Position numbers and translations under genes: made by a program. A stretch of DNA of 64,000 nucleotides from Micrasema longulum (taxonomy: Eukaryota > Arthropoda > Insecta > Trichoptera > Brachycentridae), in contig JAGVSM010002829.1 in the NCBI GenBank assembly GCA_022494885.1, forward strand, positions 21,424 to 85,423, given 5' to 3'. This document shows, piece by piece, positions 30,742-42,499 of the stretch; positions within the stretch are counted from its first letter, which is position 1; each line of letters opens with the position of its first letter. Under the pieces are notes generated by a model. It was not told where the DNA came from. It saw only the letters and a list, made by a program, of their open reading frames with translations, and ran no database searches.

Positions 30742-31746
30742 CGAGGGGCGTTCAATATATTCTAGGTATTGATATGAAGGACTGCAACTATGAATAAATG
30801 GTTAATTATTTCGTTATATTGCACTGATTAGTAGTATAAGTACCGAGTTTCATAACAAACAAATCATTAGTCATTGAGTAGCTGTCCCCGAAACACAAGC
30901 AAGGTGAGTCATTTCGCAAAATTAAATAAACTTGAGTACCGGGCCGTTATAAAATTCCTCATCAAACAAGGGAAAAATCAGAAAACCACCCACAAAAAGA
31001 TGTCAAAAGTTTACGGGGAGTCTGTTCCTTCATTATCGATAGTTCAAAGGTGGTCCAGTAAATTTAAGAGGGGCAGAGAGAGCATAGAATACGACGAGCG
31101 ATTTGGTCGGCCAATTGAGGCCAGTAATGAAGAAAATAGAAAATGTAATATTATAGGATGCCAGAATGAAGGTAAAAAAGATGGCCGAGATTACTAGCCT
31201 ATCCTCTGGTACAATTGTTGTAATTTTACACGACCGCCTACACATGTCGAAAGTCAGTGCAAGGTGGGTGCCGAGATTCCTAACGCCACTCCAAAAATCT
31301 CACCGCGTACAAATCTGCAAAGGGTTTTTGGAGCTCTGTGGTGAAAATTCAAAAGAAACTATCGACAAAATGGTTGCTGGGGATGAAACTTGGGTTTATT
31401 ACTATGATCCTTAAAGTAAGCAGGAGTCCATGCAGTGGCACCGAAAAGGTGCAGAGCACCCAAAGAAGTTCAAGGTGACACACCGTATAATAATTTTTTT
31501 TTTGTTTACAAATCTAAAGAAAAACATTCGTGGGAAACGATTTGACGACGACGACTTTTTGAAAGCGGCTATTAATGAGCATTTTGAAAACAAACCGGAA
31601 TCATATTTGATGGTTTAAACAAATTGATTGCTAGAAGTAAGAAGTGCATAGACATTAAGGGTGACTATTTTGAGAAATGAAAAAATAATTATTAACCCAA
31701 GTCTTTTCCGTCATACCCATACCGAGAATTTATTGAACGCCCCTCA
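30742..31746 (+). mobile_element. mariner-family element, both ends present, 1005 bp
   Basis: 28-bp terminal inverted repeats at 30742-30769 (CGAGGGGCGTTCAATATATT...) and 31719-31746 differ at three positions and are flanked by TA on both sides, the mariner/Tc1 target. At 1005 bp it is shorter than the usual 1.3 kb or so because the transposase has lost its central catalytic part. Confidence 0.85.
30874..31680 (+). pseudogene. mariner transposase, frameshifted and internally deleted
   Basis: The N-terminal DNA-binding region is recognisable: LEYRAVIKFLIKQGKNQKTT, SVPSLSIVQRWSSKFKRGRE and YDERFGRPIEA. A frameshift near 31170 leads to SARWVPRFLTPLQKSHRVQI, then MVAGDETWVYYYDP, which holds the first catalytic Asp (GDE). 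After a TAA at 31412-31414 the frame continues SKQESMQWHRKGAEHPKKFK. It then jumps to NLKKNIRGKRFDDDDFLKAA and NEHFENKPESYLMV, so the segment with the second Asp (HDNAPAH) and the third (SPDL) is deleted. A last frameshift precedes KLIARSKKCIDIKGDYFEK and TGA at 31678-31680. Not functional. Confidence 0.88.
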
Positions 31747-31989
31747 TATATTATTTAAATATATTATTCATCTCTACTCAATACAGGACTTTAGTTACAT
31801 GGAGTTAGCACCAGTCGCGTGCACAGAGTTTTTAACTAGGGTAAGCAGTAGAAAAAAATTACGTTTTATATAATATAAGTAATGAATCTTACCAAACAGT
31901 TTCCTTCACTCGTCACATTAGTTTGAATCACTATGTTTTGTATGTATACACCTTGTTAGCCAGTTAAACTCTTCATTATATATAACACT

Positions 31990-32400
31990 GAGTTTACGGG
32001 AAACATTTAAAAAAAAAAGAAATTTAATCTTATTTAGGAGTGCACCTTCCTTTGTTAATAATATGTTTTTTGTCCATAAAGGATAATCGAGAAACCACGT
32101 TGTTTCTTAAAACGGTTAAACACACATTTCCATCAATATCACAAGTTTCCCAGAACTCCATTTCAATTTTTTACGAACGATAATATTGATATTATTAACG
32201 AGAATAGATTTGAGGCGTTTGAGGTTATTTATTTGACCTTTGATCTTTGACCGTCTTTTTAAAAATAATAATAGAAAAAAAACGCTAAATGTCGCATTCG
32301 TTTTTTTTTTCTAAAGCATTGCCTACAAAGTTACCCATACATGCGTAATTACAATTGAAAAAAAAACCAACACGTACACGTTTTGTTAATGTAATCAACA
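31990..32400. other. No recognised feature
   Basis: AT-rich sequence between the mariner element and a LINE tail. No long frame or terminal repeat seen. Confidence 0.4.
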
Positions 32401-32548
32401 GCTCCAATATTTATTTATTATATATATACGGCCTAAGCCAATTACAACAGTTACATGAAGAAACATAAATGCAAGAAACTGAACAAAAAGAACATAAAAC
32501 TATTTAGCAAAGACAAACAAAGGCAAAACAATAATAGTATACAGTATA
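32400..32548 (-). mobile_element. LINE family F 3' UTR and tail
   Basis: On the minus strand this runs from the stop of the adjacent ORF to TAATAAATAAATATTGGAGC near 32400, an A-rich LINE-type end. Confidence 0.5.
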
Positions 32549-32806
32549 TTAAAAAAAACGAAAGACCAAAAATTTTGAGCTAAACCATGCCAATCCAACT
32601 TCATCCCACACTGTTTGGTCGCGAAGAGATCTACGAAAAGCCGGAAGATCTATCCCAAAAAATTCCAAGTCGTGTGATGAATTGACTAATCTACACATTC
32701 TGGACATTGTGGCATATAAACCAAAGTTGCTCTTAGAAGATTTTATAAATATCAAATTTTGACTTCTGGTAACACGGTTGGGAACATGAAAAGAAATTGA
32801 TTGCAA
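32549..32806 (-). pseudogene. LINE reverse transcriptase C-terminus (family F)
   Basis: The minus-strand frame reads FHVPNRVTRSQNLIFIKSSK, SNFGLYATMSRMCRLVNSSH and DLEFFGIDLPAFRRSLRDQ. The pattern of TR..N.F.......FG..A...MCRL.N at the extreme C-terminus is that of jockey/CR1-like LINEs. There is no RT catalytic block. The fragment has no internal stop but is short and 5'-truncated. Confidence 0.6.
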
Positions 32807-32999
32807 AATTAAATTATGAACAAAATAAGCATTTGTAGTTTGTGCTTTACCAACGGCGCGCCGATCGGTACGATGCAGTACTTAACCGAATTATATCTGG
32901 AGCATTTTTCAAATTTTACAAATAGTTACTCACATATTTAACTTTTTTTTTTGTCATTATTTTTATGAAATTCTAGTAGGGTAGGCACTGCTTATATTC

Positions 33000-33870
33000 C
33001 TATATGTAATGTAATATGTAATTATAATGTACGCCACTGATGTATACAAAATTATATTGTGAATTAAATAAGAAAATATAATGCATTTCGAAATAACTGT
33101 TGCATGAAAATGGCAGAGAAAAATTTATAATTAAAACTCTGAAAGCCCTCTAGCTCAAAAAATACGTACGTGGCGGTGTCGGGTCAAATCAGACCTAGTT
33201 TTAAATGTCGACTTTTAGAAATTTTTGTGGGTTTTATAATATTATTTTTTTTATCACAATATGCCTGAATCATGAACAGACACGTGGTAATGTTTTTTGT
33301 ACAATTTTTCATGATTTACCTAAAGAAAATGATATATAAAAAATAATTTTCATGCAAATGATAATTCAGAATACTACTGGGTCTAATCGGACCCATCTTT
33401 AGTAGGTACAAGTTAAAAACATAAATGTGAAGTCAAAAGTCGACATAATTCTAGGTGTTTAAGGCTAAATATAAGAATGTGAAAAAGGCCAAAATTACGT
33501 GTTAGTGAAAATCACGAAGCTTAATGTTTGATACATAAAATATCCTAAACAGTTTGAATTATTAAAGGTGTTTTATAAGTGCAATAACGATAGTAGTGAA
33601 TATTGGGTAACATGTTAACGCTTTCAGGATGTACGATAATGTTGCCGCTGAGCCTGGAAATGGCCCCATTCGCGGTAAAAGGTTGCCCGATCAAACGTTA
33701 TCGGGCGGCCAAATGCAGAGCAGTTTCAGCTTCCGAGATGTATACAAACATAAACACATAGGGGTATTTTCCTAAGTCGGTTAAATGTTGTCGAAATGCA
33801 ATCTACCAGGCGAATAAGCGGTTAAACTGAATACATTCTATGTGTGCCCGAGTGTCGAGATCCGTACCGA
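33000..33870. other. No recognised coding feature
   Basis: Contains GGGTCAAATCAGACCTAG (about 33180) and a near-palindromic GGGTCTAATCGGACCC (about 33380), which might be related ends of one degraded element. I could not define an element from them. Confidence 0.35.
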
Positions 33871-33879
33871 ATACTCAAA

Positions 33880-33951
33880 GACCGTTTACACGTGGATAAT
33901 ACAATATTGCTCTGTCCCAGGACTCGACCATTGTCCACGTGTAAACAGCAA
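33880..33951. repeat. Short inverted repeat (GTTTACACGTGGA...TCCACGTGTAAAC)
   Basis: CCGTTTACACGTGGATAAT (33881-33899) is the approximate reverse complement of ATTGTCCACGTGTAAACAGC (about 33932-33951). A 32-nt spacer separates them. A related GTCCACTTGTAAACGG lies at about 37068-37083. Confidence 0.5.
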
Positions 33952-33969
33952 TCTGTACGACCGAAAATT

Positions 33970-34395
33970 GAACGCAGTTATGCAGAAAGCAGCCAGCCAT
34001 AGAAAAGCGAAACTGAGATAATAGCGCTTTTGTGAAAAGACTGAATAATTAAGTCTACACAACAGTTTGAATGTTTTTGACTTTAAGAAATGATAAACAA
34101 TGAATACATTAGTTTTTTATATGACAAATAAGAATCTAATTATGTATTTGACCAGTTTCAATGATTTTTAAAGAACCGTAAAATTTTTCTAATGCTGTGG
34201 GTGTTTTTAGCAAATTGAAAAATGTCGTTTTTGTAATCGACACCATTTTCAGAAGGTGATTAATACAGTTTTTTTTGTATGAAAGCGGTCTGGCTGTTTT
34301 TAGCAGAACATAGAATTGACCTTACTGCACCTGATAACATTGATATATCATTTTTTCAAAATTTTGGACTGGCTGCTTTCTGCATAGCTACGTTC
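33970..34395 (+). mobile_element. MITE copy B (GAACGTAG family, 426 bp)
   Basis: Starts GAACGCAGTTATGCAG and ends CTGCATAGCTACGTTC, flanked by AATT on both sides (33966-33969 and 34396-34399). Same orientation and interior as copies A and D. Confidence 0.85.
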
Positions 34396-34934
34396 AATTG
34401 TCCGGAGACATCGCCAACGAGATAGACGGGCAGGCTATCTCCGCGGAACAATGATTACTCCTCCACCGCGCGCCGCCACATTGTCCTCGTGTGAACACGT
34501 ACGGACAGGACTTTGGCACAATACCGATTTTCTTGACGAGGACGCGTGGCTCCTAAAAAAACTTAAGTGCTGAAAATGGCGGCAGGAAAAAAACATTTTT
34601 ATTATTTAGTTTGTCCTTTAACAATTCCAACACAAATTGGTATAAAATTAATAATGTTTTTTTTTCGTAAATTTGGTCGCAACAAACGCCGTTGTGTTTT
34701 CATCGTCGTTATTTCGCAGCGCTCACGTGTGAACTGCCGCCGAATTTTCGTATTTATTTATTTATTTTTTCACGTTTTACATAACACTTGTTTATAAATA
34801 TGAATATCTCAGCGGGAACAATCCGTGTCGAGACATTCATTTACATGATTTAATATATTCTTATGGTGTCTAAAAAATATACATGAAATACTACTATCGT
34901 GGGCATACAAGAGAAATTGACCAAGTGACAAAAT

Positions 34935-35062
34935 CAATAATTTGGTAATGTATCCAAAATAAAACAAGTTTATTGGATTATAGTTCTATTTTATTTTTTA
35001 TAAAATATACAAGGGTCTATTGTGACGCGTTTCGTCTTGTTAGGACATTTTCAAACAAACTA
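34935..35062 (-). mobile_element. Penelope-type end with partial hammerhead-like motif
   Basis: Read on the minus strand: ATGTCCTAACAAGACGAAAC then GCGTCACAATAG, followed by TAATCCAATAAACTTGTTTT and TTTTGGATAC. It matches 59725-59870. GTC/GAC can pair as helix II and GAAA is present, but the CTGANGA box is decayed (TTGAAAA). Confidence 0.45.
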
Positions 35063-36190
35063 ACTGAAATATTTACAAAGTTTCCTTACATACTAAAAAT
35101 AATTGCTATTTTTTGTTTGTGGATTTCTATACAAGCCAAAATAAGTTAAGTAATTCAAATTCAATTGGGGGTATGCTGAGTATATTAGAGGAATATTTTG
35201 GTTATATTGGGGAAAAACCTTCCATTATTTAAAAATATCTGTAAGGGTATGACTTTAGAATTAATATAACAATTATAAAAATATTATATATGGAATTCTA
35301 CCAATTGCATAGACAATAAATAAAAAAAATGGTCAATAATTTTCAGGGGAGCTATTTTAGTGTTTTTCTAGAGTTCAATTGCTTCTTAAAGATCAGGTTT
35401 TTCAAGTAGGTGGTCGGTAATTTCACATTATATGTACGGTACTTTTAACTTTAATGTAAAGTATTAACGTATTTAAGAAACATTATTACTTTTATATATA
35501 AAAAAAAAATCAAAACTTGATCAATTTTACCTGTAAAATTTGACATGAAATTTTGCAGATAATGATTTTGTTTCGTTCATTGAGGGAGATAGTATTTTAT
35601 TTTATAATTATAAATTATGATTTTGGGATTTTTTATTTCAATAATCCATTTTTTTATATTTATGAAGGTTAAATAAACACAGAAATACAAAATAAATGAA
35701 AAATAACAAATAATTGAGAAGTGTTACGTAATAATCTAAAGAATATTTTTTTTAAATTAACTTTTTATAAAAAAAACCGTATCTGTTAAATACAAAACGT
35801 ATACTAACTTACTAACTACTAACTCTAACTAACTCTTTACTGGTGACATAACCTACAAGTAAAATTGACTAACTTTTACTTGGTCAATTCTTTGGATCTT
35901 AAATTTACTAATAAAAGTGACTTTGTGTGTTGGTCAGTTTTACTTGTCAAAAATCTGTGAGCTTCTATCAAATGGTCACATATTTTACAATTTTTTTTTT
36001 CGGACTTTCGGATCGACTTGGCATTTTTACCAGTCAAGCATTATGCTAATACCATGTCAAAAAGTCAATAATCTCAATTTAGACATTTTTGCAAATGGTC
36101 ACTTTTACTTGTATAACCACGATATTCATACTTAATCCAGGTCCCAGCGTTCTGCTCAGCGCGGTCGACGCTGTTAACGGAGCCGGGCAA
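35063..36190. other. AT-rich stretch without recognised genes
   Basis: A segment at about 35288-35330 (GGAATTCTACCAATTGCATA) resembles 59852-59880, so more of the Penelope-type element may be present. Imperfect ACTA/ACTAACT repeats occur at 35803-35845. No ORF of note. Confidence 0.4.
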
Positions 36191-36192
36191 GA

Positions 36193-36245
36193 CAATATTT
36201 ATTTATTTACTAACGCCCAAAGGGCTTTTACATATACAGAAACTT
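36193..36245 (-). mobile_element. LINE 3' terminus, 5'-truncated
   Basis: The minus strand reads ATGTAAAAGCCCTTTGGGCG then TTAGTAAATAAATAAAT, matching the end at 15500-15585. It directly abuts the Penelope-like copy at 36299. Confidence 0.5.
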
Positions 36246-36298
36246 AAACAATTGACAACTATAAAAATACAATTAAAACGGAAAAAATACATACATTT

Positions 36299-36982
36299 AA
36301 TTTATTATATAAATAAAACACGAGTGATACTTTAATCCACAAATTTGGAATATCCAGTGACCGGTTTCATCGCTTTCACGACATCTTCGAGACTGGTATA
36401 TTTATTAAAAAGTTTAATGTATTTATACAGAACAGAGGTAAGGATACATAATTCAAAGTTATATGTAAGTAAATTAAATAAAGTTATTTTTATCTTAAGG
36501 ATCATTATCGACAAATTTTCTATGGGTTAACTAATGAATGGATATAATGTTATTTTAATGAGTTTAAGTATTTTATTTTATTGTTGGTGTCCCATCCTTC
36601 GTGAGTGTGGTTTTGTAATGATTTCTGAAAAACAAGGGGTAAAAAGTCATTAGTAAAATTATATTACAATGGGTAAAGTAATGGAGAATGCACATGTGTT
36701 ATCTGTTCATTAAGTAATTCTACGTCGGGTTTATTTTTTAATCTATTAATTTCGAGAATTTCTAATTTGTCAAGTTTATGGCCTTTGGGTGCAATATGAA
36801 TTATTTTTACATTATTTTTTAATTCGAAGGAATGTTTGTTTTCTATTAAATGATTGGCAAAATTTGAATTATCTTTATTATTAGACCATGATTATTAGAC
36901 CATGAAAGCGATGAAACCGGTCACTTGATATTCCAAATTTGTGGATTAAAGTATCACTCGTGTTTTATTTATATAATAAATT
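36299..36982 (-). mobile_element. Penelope-like deletion derivative with near-identical inverted arms
   Basis: 36299-36378 is the reverse complement of 36903-36982 with a single mismatch over 80 bp by my count. Both arms carry GAAACCGGTC. The left arm (minus strand) extends into CCAGTCTCGAAGATGTCG, a hammerhead-like core in which CCAGU can pair with ACUGG, and GUCG with CGAU. Between the arms only the last 76 codons of the Penelope ORF remain. The near-identity of the arms suggests a recent copy. Confidence 0.75.
36664..36894 (-). pseudogene. Penelope-like ORF, last 76 codons
   Basis: The minus-strand frame, shorter than usual ORF cut-offs and without a start, reads NFANHLIENKHSFELKNNVK, IIHIAPKGHKLDKLEILEIN and RLKNKPDVELLNEQITHVHS, ending PLLYPL at TAA (complement of 36664-36666). 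It aligns with NHLIENNHNF...DNLEILEIKK in the copy at 274-990. This is the segment just after the GIY-YIG domain. The catalytic endonuclease and RT parts are deleted. No internal stop is present in what remains, consistent with a young copy. Confidence 0.75.
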
Positions 36983-36999
36983 ACAATGAACTTCCATCA

Positions 37000-38150
37000 A
37001 TAATTTTCACTTACAAACTTAAATGTTTTAAATACATACATAAAAAATATAATCATGTATATAGTTTTGTCCACTTGTAAACGGCCCTTTATGAGCAAGA
37101 CATAGAATGTGTTAGCGGACTGCATCCGGTCCGAATTTTGAGCCCGGTTTTATCACAATAGGGTATTTTCGCAAATCGGGAATAACGTTGAAAATATGTT
37201 GCTTATTTAGAGCGGATATTTACAATTCTAATGATATAACTCCGAGCGTATAAAAAACAAGTTTTAATTTTTAATTTTCGGGCTTAAAAACGAACACACG
37301 TGTTAATCGGCTCGCAATTGGCGTCTCAGAACTATCGAAAGAGATTACGTATGCTGGGTCTATGGCACTGTTTCGTGGGACGGTTTTCGAAACCAACATA
37401 CCTAGGTAGCTAGAGTGTCGCCAGAAATCAGAATTAATAACGTAGTAACAAAAATAAAAGATAGTATGTAATACTTATTAGTAAAGTTGTTGAAATAATA
37501 GCTGTTACTTTTTTTTTGTACAACAATCTGAATAAATTGATAACAATACATTGCAAAAAAATGTTGATGTGTGAACCATGGTCATCCTATCGGATTCGTT
37601 AAATTAACGAATTTTAAAGGTACAGTTGTGTTTTGCAAACAATATTCTGCGTTTGTCCACATTTTTGCAGTAATGTTTTATTATTTAATTTTGATTTATT
37701 TTAACAATAAAAAAGCACACATAATTGTATTATTGTTCCCGCAAATCCGAGGCTTGTCAGCGGGGTACATTACTTATTTAATTTTTCATCAAGGGTTGGT
37801 ACAGAGTTTAGTAAAAAAATATCAAAATATTTATGTGCGCACTTAAGATTCACTTGTTATTTTTAAAGTTTTTGATGATTTAAAAAAAAAAAGTATTTAA
37901 GTTTTTTCCTCTTGATTTTAACTAGGTATTAAGTTAATCGTTTCTGGTACTAAACTCCCTATCGTTCTATCTCCATAGTAGTTTTTCTATCGAGGCACCG
38001 TCAGCTGCTGTGCCGATACTTGTCGGGTCACGATCTGGGGGGGTACTTTGACTTAAAAATTGCAGTCGAGGAAATGATCTGTCATTATCTTATACTGACA
38101 CATAAACTGTATTCATCCCCCTGGGAGTTATCAATATTAATATATTACAA
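37000..38150. other. No recognised feature
   Basis: Mixed AT-rich sequence. Frames at 37571-37846 (91 codons) and 38020-38232 (70 codons) are open but unrecognised. The second runs into foldback DNA and is not a gene. Confidence 0.35.
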
Positions 38151-38154
38151 CCGA

Positions 38155-38492
38155 GATGAACAACATTTTTTAAAAGAAAATATAGAAGGCAAGGCATTTA
38201 CAGGGCTTATGATCTTACATTGTCTGGTTTAAGTGGCCACTTTACACACTGTAACATTCACCATTCTGCCTGTTTGAACATCTATATTGCGTCAACTCTT
38301 CCATCTGTTGATATTGTGAAGTTAAACCATTATTGATGCGGGTGAGATTCTGACCGAATTGTGAATATAACTCGGGTGTGTAAAGTGGCCACATAAACAA
38401 GTCTATGACAGGTCATAATCCCTGTAAATGTCTAGACTTCTATATTCCCTTCTATAAAATGTTATTCATCTTTATTGTTATATGTATTGACA
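38155..38492. repeat. Foldback family, copy 5 (both arms)
   Basis: Left arm AAGGCATTTACAGGGCTTAT, GGTTTAAGTGGCCACTTTAC. Right arm GTGTAAAGTGGCCACATAAA, CTGTAAATGTCTAGACTTCT and a terminal TTCATCTTTATTGTTATATG. The centre has GATGCGGGTGAGATTC. Confidence 0.65.
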
Positions 38493-39042
38493 TTGGTCTT
38501 TTATAATTTTATAAAATTATTTTTATTATTATATCTTTAATAACATTATTGTGCTTGGGAAGAACGTTAATTATTTTGACTCATAAAAGTAACGCTCAAG
38601 GAGCCCTAATAAAAACAAGACGAAACGCTTTTTAATTTGCTTGATAAATAAATAAATAATTAAATTAATTCTCCGTTGTGGCCATGACCAGCGACCGATG
38701 ACGGCTGGTTGTAGGCTGCTGGAGTGAACATTTACTGGCCGTAAAGTTTCTTGGCCATCACATTTCTTGCCAACGGCTACAGTTAAACTGCGGGAGTTTT
38801 AATTGTTTGCTAAATACTGGAGGAATGTTTATATACCTACTACAGCATGGTGCGGAGCCAAGTTTTTTGTGCCTGGAAATCTATTTAACTCCTTGAGACC
38901 CTAAATCTGCCGTGCAATCCCTAAACCGCCGTAATTCGGAAAATCAATTTTTGAGAAAAACGTATAAAACTTTTCACACCACGTAAATCGCAATGATATT
39001 GTGAAAAGCTCATTTTTTAAATCATAAGGCTAACGATTAATT

Positions 39043-39445
39043 GAACGTAGTTATGCAGAAAGCAGCCAGTCCACAATTTTGAAAAAAATAGGTATTGATG
39101 TTATCGGGTGCAGTGAGGTCAATTCTATTTTCTGCTAAAAACAGCCAGACCGCTTTCATAGTGTCCATCATGGTGTCCATCACAAAAACGGCATTTCTCA
39201 ATTTGCAGAAAACACCCACAGCTCTAGAAAAATCTTAACGAATTAAAAAAACTTTAAAACTTGTCAAATACATAATTTAATTCTTGTTTGTAATACAAAA
39301 AAAAACTGATATATTCCTTGTTTATCATTTCAAGTCAAAAACATTCCAACTGTAGTGAAGATTTGTTTTTTCACTATTTTCACAAAGGTGCTATTATCTC
39401 AGTTTCACTTTTCTATGGCTGACTGGTTTCTGCATAACTACGTTC
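39043..39445 (-). mobile_element. MITE copy C (GAACGTAG family, 403 bp)
   Basis: Starts GAACGTAGTTATGCAGAAAG and ends TTTCTGCATAACTACGTTC, flanked by AATT (39039-39042 and 39446-39449). The interior is the reverse complement of copies A, B and D. Confidence 0.85.
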
Positions 39446-39855
39446 AATTGTGAAATTTAGGCGTGTAATATAAGTAATTATAAAAATTATGTTTTTTTTT
39501 TTAATTCGCATCAGTGCAGGCATAAAGTTGCTTAAAACTAGTTAAAATGCAGTATTAAAACTTGGTACTGCAAAAAAAACTACTTGAGTAGTTAAAGTTG
39601 AGTTAAAGCTAGAAAGAAATTGCGGGGGGCGTAGCCCTAGAGCTTCTACGATATTATTTAGCGGAGTGGACTGTATTTATTTTTAATAAAATAAGTGAGT
39701 ATCCTCGATATGCGGTATGCTTGTGTGGCTTGGCCCCCAATCTGGAGCTCAATACTGGTTGTGGTGGAAACAAAGTCTATGATGCAGCACACGTTTAACT
39801 AAATAAATGCGATGTACGACACGAGGTCTTAATGTGGCGGATGATCAAAGGATAC

Positions 39856-39869
39856 TGGTGTCAGAAGTG
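39856..39869 (+). other. Possible LTR-retrotransposon primer-binding site (tRNA-Leu type)
   Basis: TGGTGTCAGAAGTG is complementary to the 3' end of insect tRNA-Leu including CCA, as I recall that tRNA. Such a site would sit just 3' of an LTR, here possibly the moderately GC-rich 39620-39855 (GGGGGGCGTAGCCCTAGAGC). No gag or pol is seen downstream, so at most this is a solo remnant. Confidence 0.25.
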
Positions 39870-40527
39870 AACAGTGGTTGTGGGTACAAAGAATGTCGTG
39901 ACAATACTTGAACGTTGCATAAGTTGTAAGAGTTGTGATAATACTTGAACATTGCATACCCGCATAATTTGCAACCTCTGCTTTTAATGATTTTTAGTCA
40001 TTATTACAGCTTAGAATGCAGTATTTTATAATGTTTACTGCGTTTTAGTTGTTTTTTTCGAGAAAACTGATAGCAGATTTTTTTTTTTAGTATAAGCAGT
40101 TTGAATTAAAACGTACATAATTTTCATTAAAAATATAGTTTATTTATCAAATTATAATGCAAAAAAAAATTAAAAACACAGACAATTTTTATATTTACAA
40201 ATAAAAATAGTCAACAAAACCAAACTGAACATATTTTTGAAAACCGCATTTTAGTTAGTATTTTGATAATTTATGGGCCAAAAAATTGATGTTACTGAAT
40301 GGGTAGGTATTAATTTACAACCTTCAAGTTGCCGTATCGGAAAAAGAGTTGGCTACACTTGTATCTAATTAAATGTTAATTACGAATCAATAAATAACTT
40401 AAAAACAACAAAATGTGAGTTGAGGCGGTTAAGGATTTGCACGGTAGAAACAATTCTATATATTGAAAATATTTTTTACTCCTTACGTACTACTACTACA
40501 TCTTCTGCCAACACGCCATTTCTCCGT

Positions 40528-40902
40528 AAGAAAAGGCAGAGAGGATGGACCGCCACACACGTCTATCCTGGCATCAATATTTATCTTCTGTCACATTTAT
40601 TCTTGCCCTTCGGTTCTGCCTGCTTTTGACACGACCAGACTTTGTTTTTGTAGATCATGCCACGTCTTCCTTGGTTGTCCTCGTCCCACATTACCATTTA
40701 TTATCGCCATATATACCTGTTTTTATTATTCTTTCGTCATCCATTTGTTCCACATGATTAAACCATCTCTGAGACCTTTCTTAATCTCGTCAATTATACC
40801 TGCCTCAGATTTACACTCTCGCCTGATATCATCATTCGTAACTGTGTCATGCATCGATTTCCCACACATTCGTCTAAAATATCTTATTTCAATTTCCAAC
40901 TA
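40528..40902 (-). pseudogene. RTE-like C-terminal fragment
   Basis: Read on the minus strand: LEIEIRYFRRMCGKSMHDTV, TNDDIRRECKSEAGIIDEIK, KGLR then HVEQMDDERIIKTGIYGDN. These match the block RMCGKTMHD...IIDKIKKG...FGHV in the copy at 48115-48790. Frames must be shifted near HVEQ and after GDN, and the final part (PSSLPFLTE, about 40530) is out of phase. It is decayed and 5'-truncated. Plus-strand frames here are shadows. Confidence 0.6.
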
Positions 40903-40909
40903 AAGGAAT

Positions 40910-42480
40910 TGTTTGGAAAATTTAGTATTTTTATCTTTTATGCTTAAGTATTATTAGTAATTATTATATTATTATTATATTAGTAATTATTATTTAACGC
41001 TCGTTTTTATTATTATTTATCGAAACTGGTAGACATAGTAAAGTCGGTAATGGGTTATGTAATTTAAAAAAATTTAGTAAAATTTAGTAAAATTTTTGAC
41101 CACAAAGTTAAAGTTTTTAATACTAACAATATTAAAACTGTCGTTTCTCGGACTAGCAACCCTTTTACTAACCCCTACTTAATCTCTCAAAAAAAAAGAT
41201 CTAAAAAAAAGTATTTGACCAACGAAGCGTCACGCACCGGACGCGGACAAGGGAAGCAGCTAGGTAGGGCGGGATAGGGGTTTGTCAAATGAACTCTAGC
41301 TCGAGAAATTAAGTATTTACTCCTTTTTTAGATAACAAAAAACAAATTTACTCCATTTTCAGATTACAAAAACAAATCATATATTTTTTTATATTAGGAT
41401 TTTAAAAAAATGTTCACCGAAGTCTCCCAGTCTGGCCCTGAAACGCCGCGCGCCGTGTTTATACACAAAAGCTTGCCTTAAATGTCATTTGGAAGGATGA
41501 CGGGAATTCGCTACAAAATAAACAAACCAGCTGTTAAACTAAATAACTCATTTTTCTATGTAATGCCAACTATCAAAATAAGCACAAAAATAGCGACGTA
41601 CTTAGGGATACCAGTAATTAAAAAATAAAATTGCCGCTTTTTTATTTCGGAGGTACGTGAGTAAATAAATCTTAAATCTTAAATTTCGTGTATATTTGAA
41701 TAAACACCCGTGGTGAAAGGGTTAATTTTTTGTAGGGGTAAAGATAAAACAATTCTCCAATTGGCAAATTGTTAACGAATAACAGTAAAACCTTATTGCA
41801 TTTTTCAACAGCAGTAAAAAAAACAGTTTTACGAGTTTTTTTACAGTATACAGAGGTAAAACAGAATATTAAAAAGTAAAGGATAATTACATAAAAATGA
41901 AATACATATTATCACTAAAAATTGTTTTTTTATAGTAATTAAAAAAGGAAATAAAAAAATATAAAAAAACTTTAAAAGATTCCTTATTATTAAAGGGCAA
42001 CAAAATATATCATAGAAAAAAAGAGTTCATATCTTTATTTTGAATCCAGTATAGTGCGTGTTTTTTAAAAGACGGAGAACTTCAAAAATATGGGATCAAT
42101 GAAATATTATCAGTAAAGAAAGAATTAAAAAAATTTCGGCCTATAAAATATGTATGTCTCAATGCTAGCCTCGTTTTACAATGTGGTATACTGTAAAACA
42201 TTCAGTACTTTGCCTAGTTTTGAACATACATATTACTTCAATTATTCGATTTGTTGATTTTTATAAGGTTGAAGTTAAACCTTTATCAAAGTTGTTATTT
42301 TTTATATTTATCAAATTTTATTAAGTAAACTTACAGTCATAAATAGGTATTAAAAAAATAAGATTTTCCAACATAAAAAGACCAAAGAATAAGTTTTCAT
42401 AAATTGTATATTACTGTAATAGATGGAAGAATAAATGTTGAAACATAATCAGAATGATCAATATTAAGAGTGTAATAGTA
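40910..42480. other. 1.5-kb AT-rich stretch, one GC-rich patch
   Basis: A GC-richer patch at 41225-41285 (CACGCACCGGACGCGGACAA) stands out. Otherwise there are long A/T runs and no coding frame or terminal repeat that I can support. Confidence 0.4.
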
Positions 42481-42499
42481 ATAATAATGTTTATTTGAA

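Noticed and set aside
35803..35845. ACTA/ACTAACT repeats considered as telomere-like
   Set aside because: The insect telomere repeat is TTAGG. These are a short imperfect microsatellite.
40463..40903. 146-codon plus-strand ORF
   Set aside because: The minus strand encodes a recognisable RTE-like C-terminus, so the plus-strand frame is a shadow.
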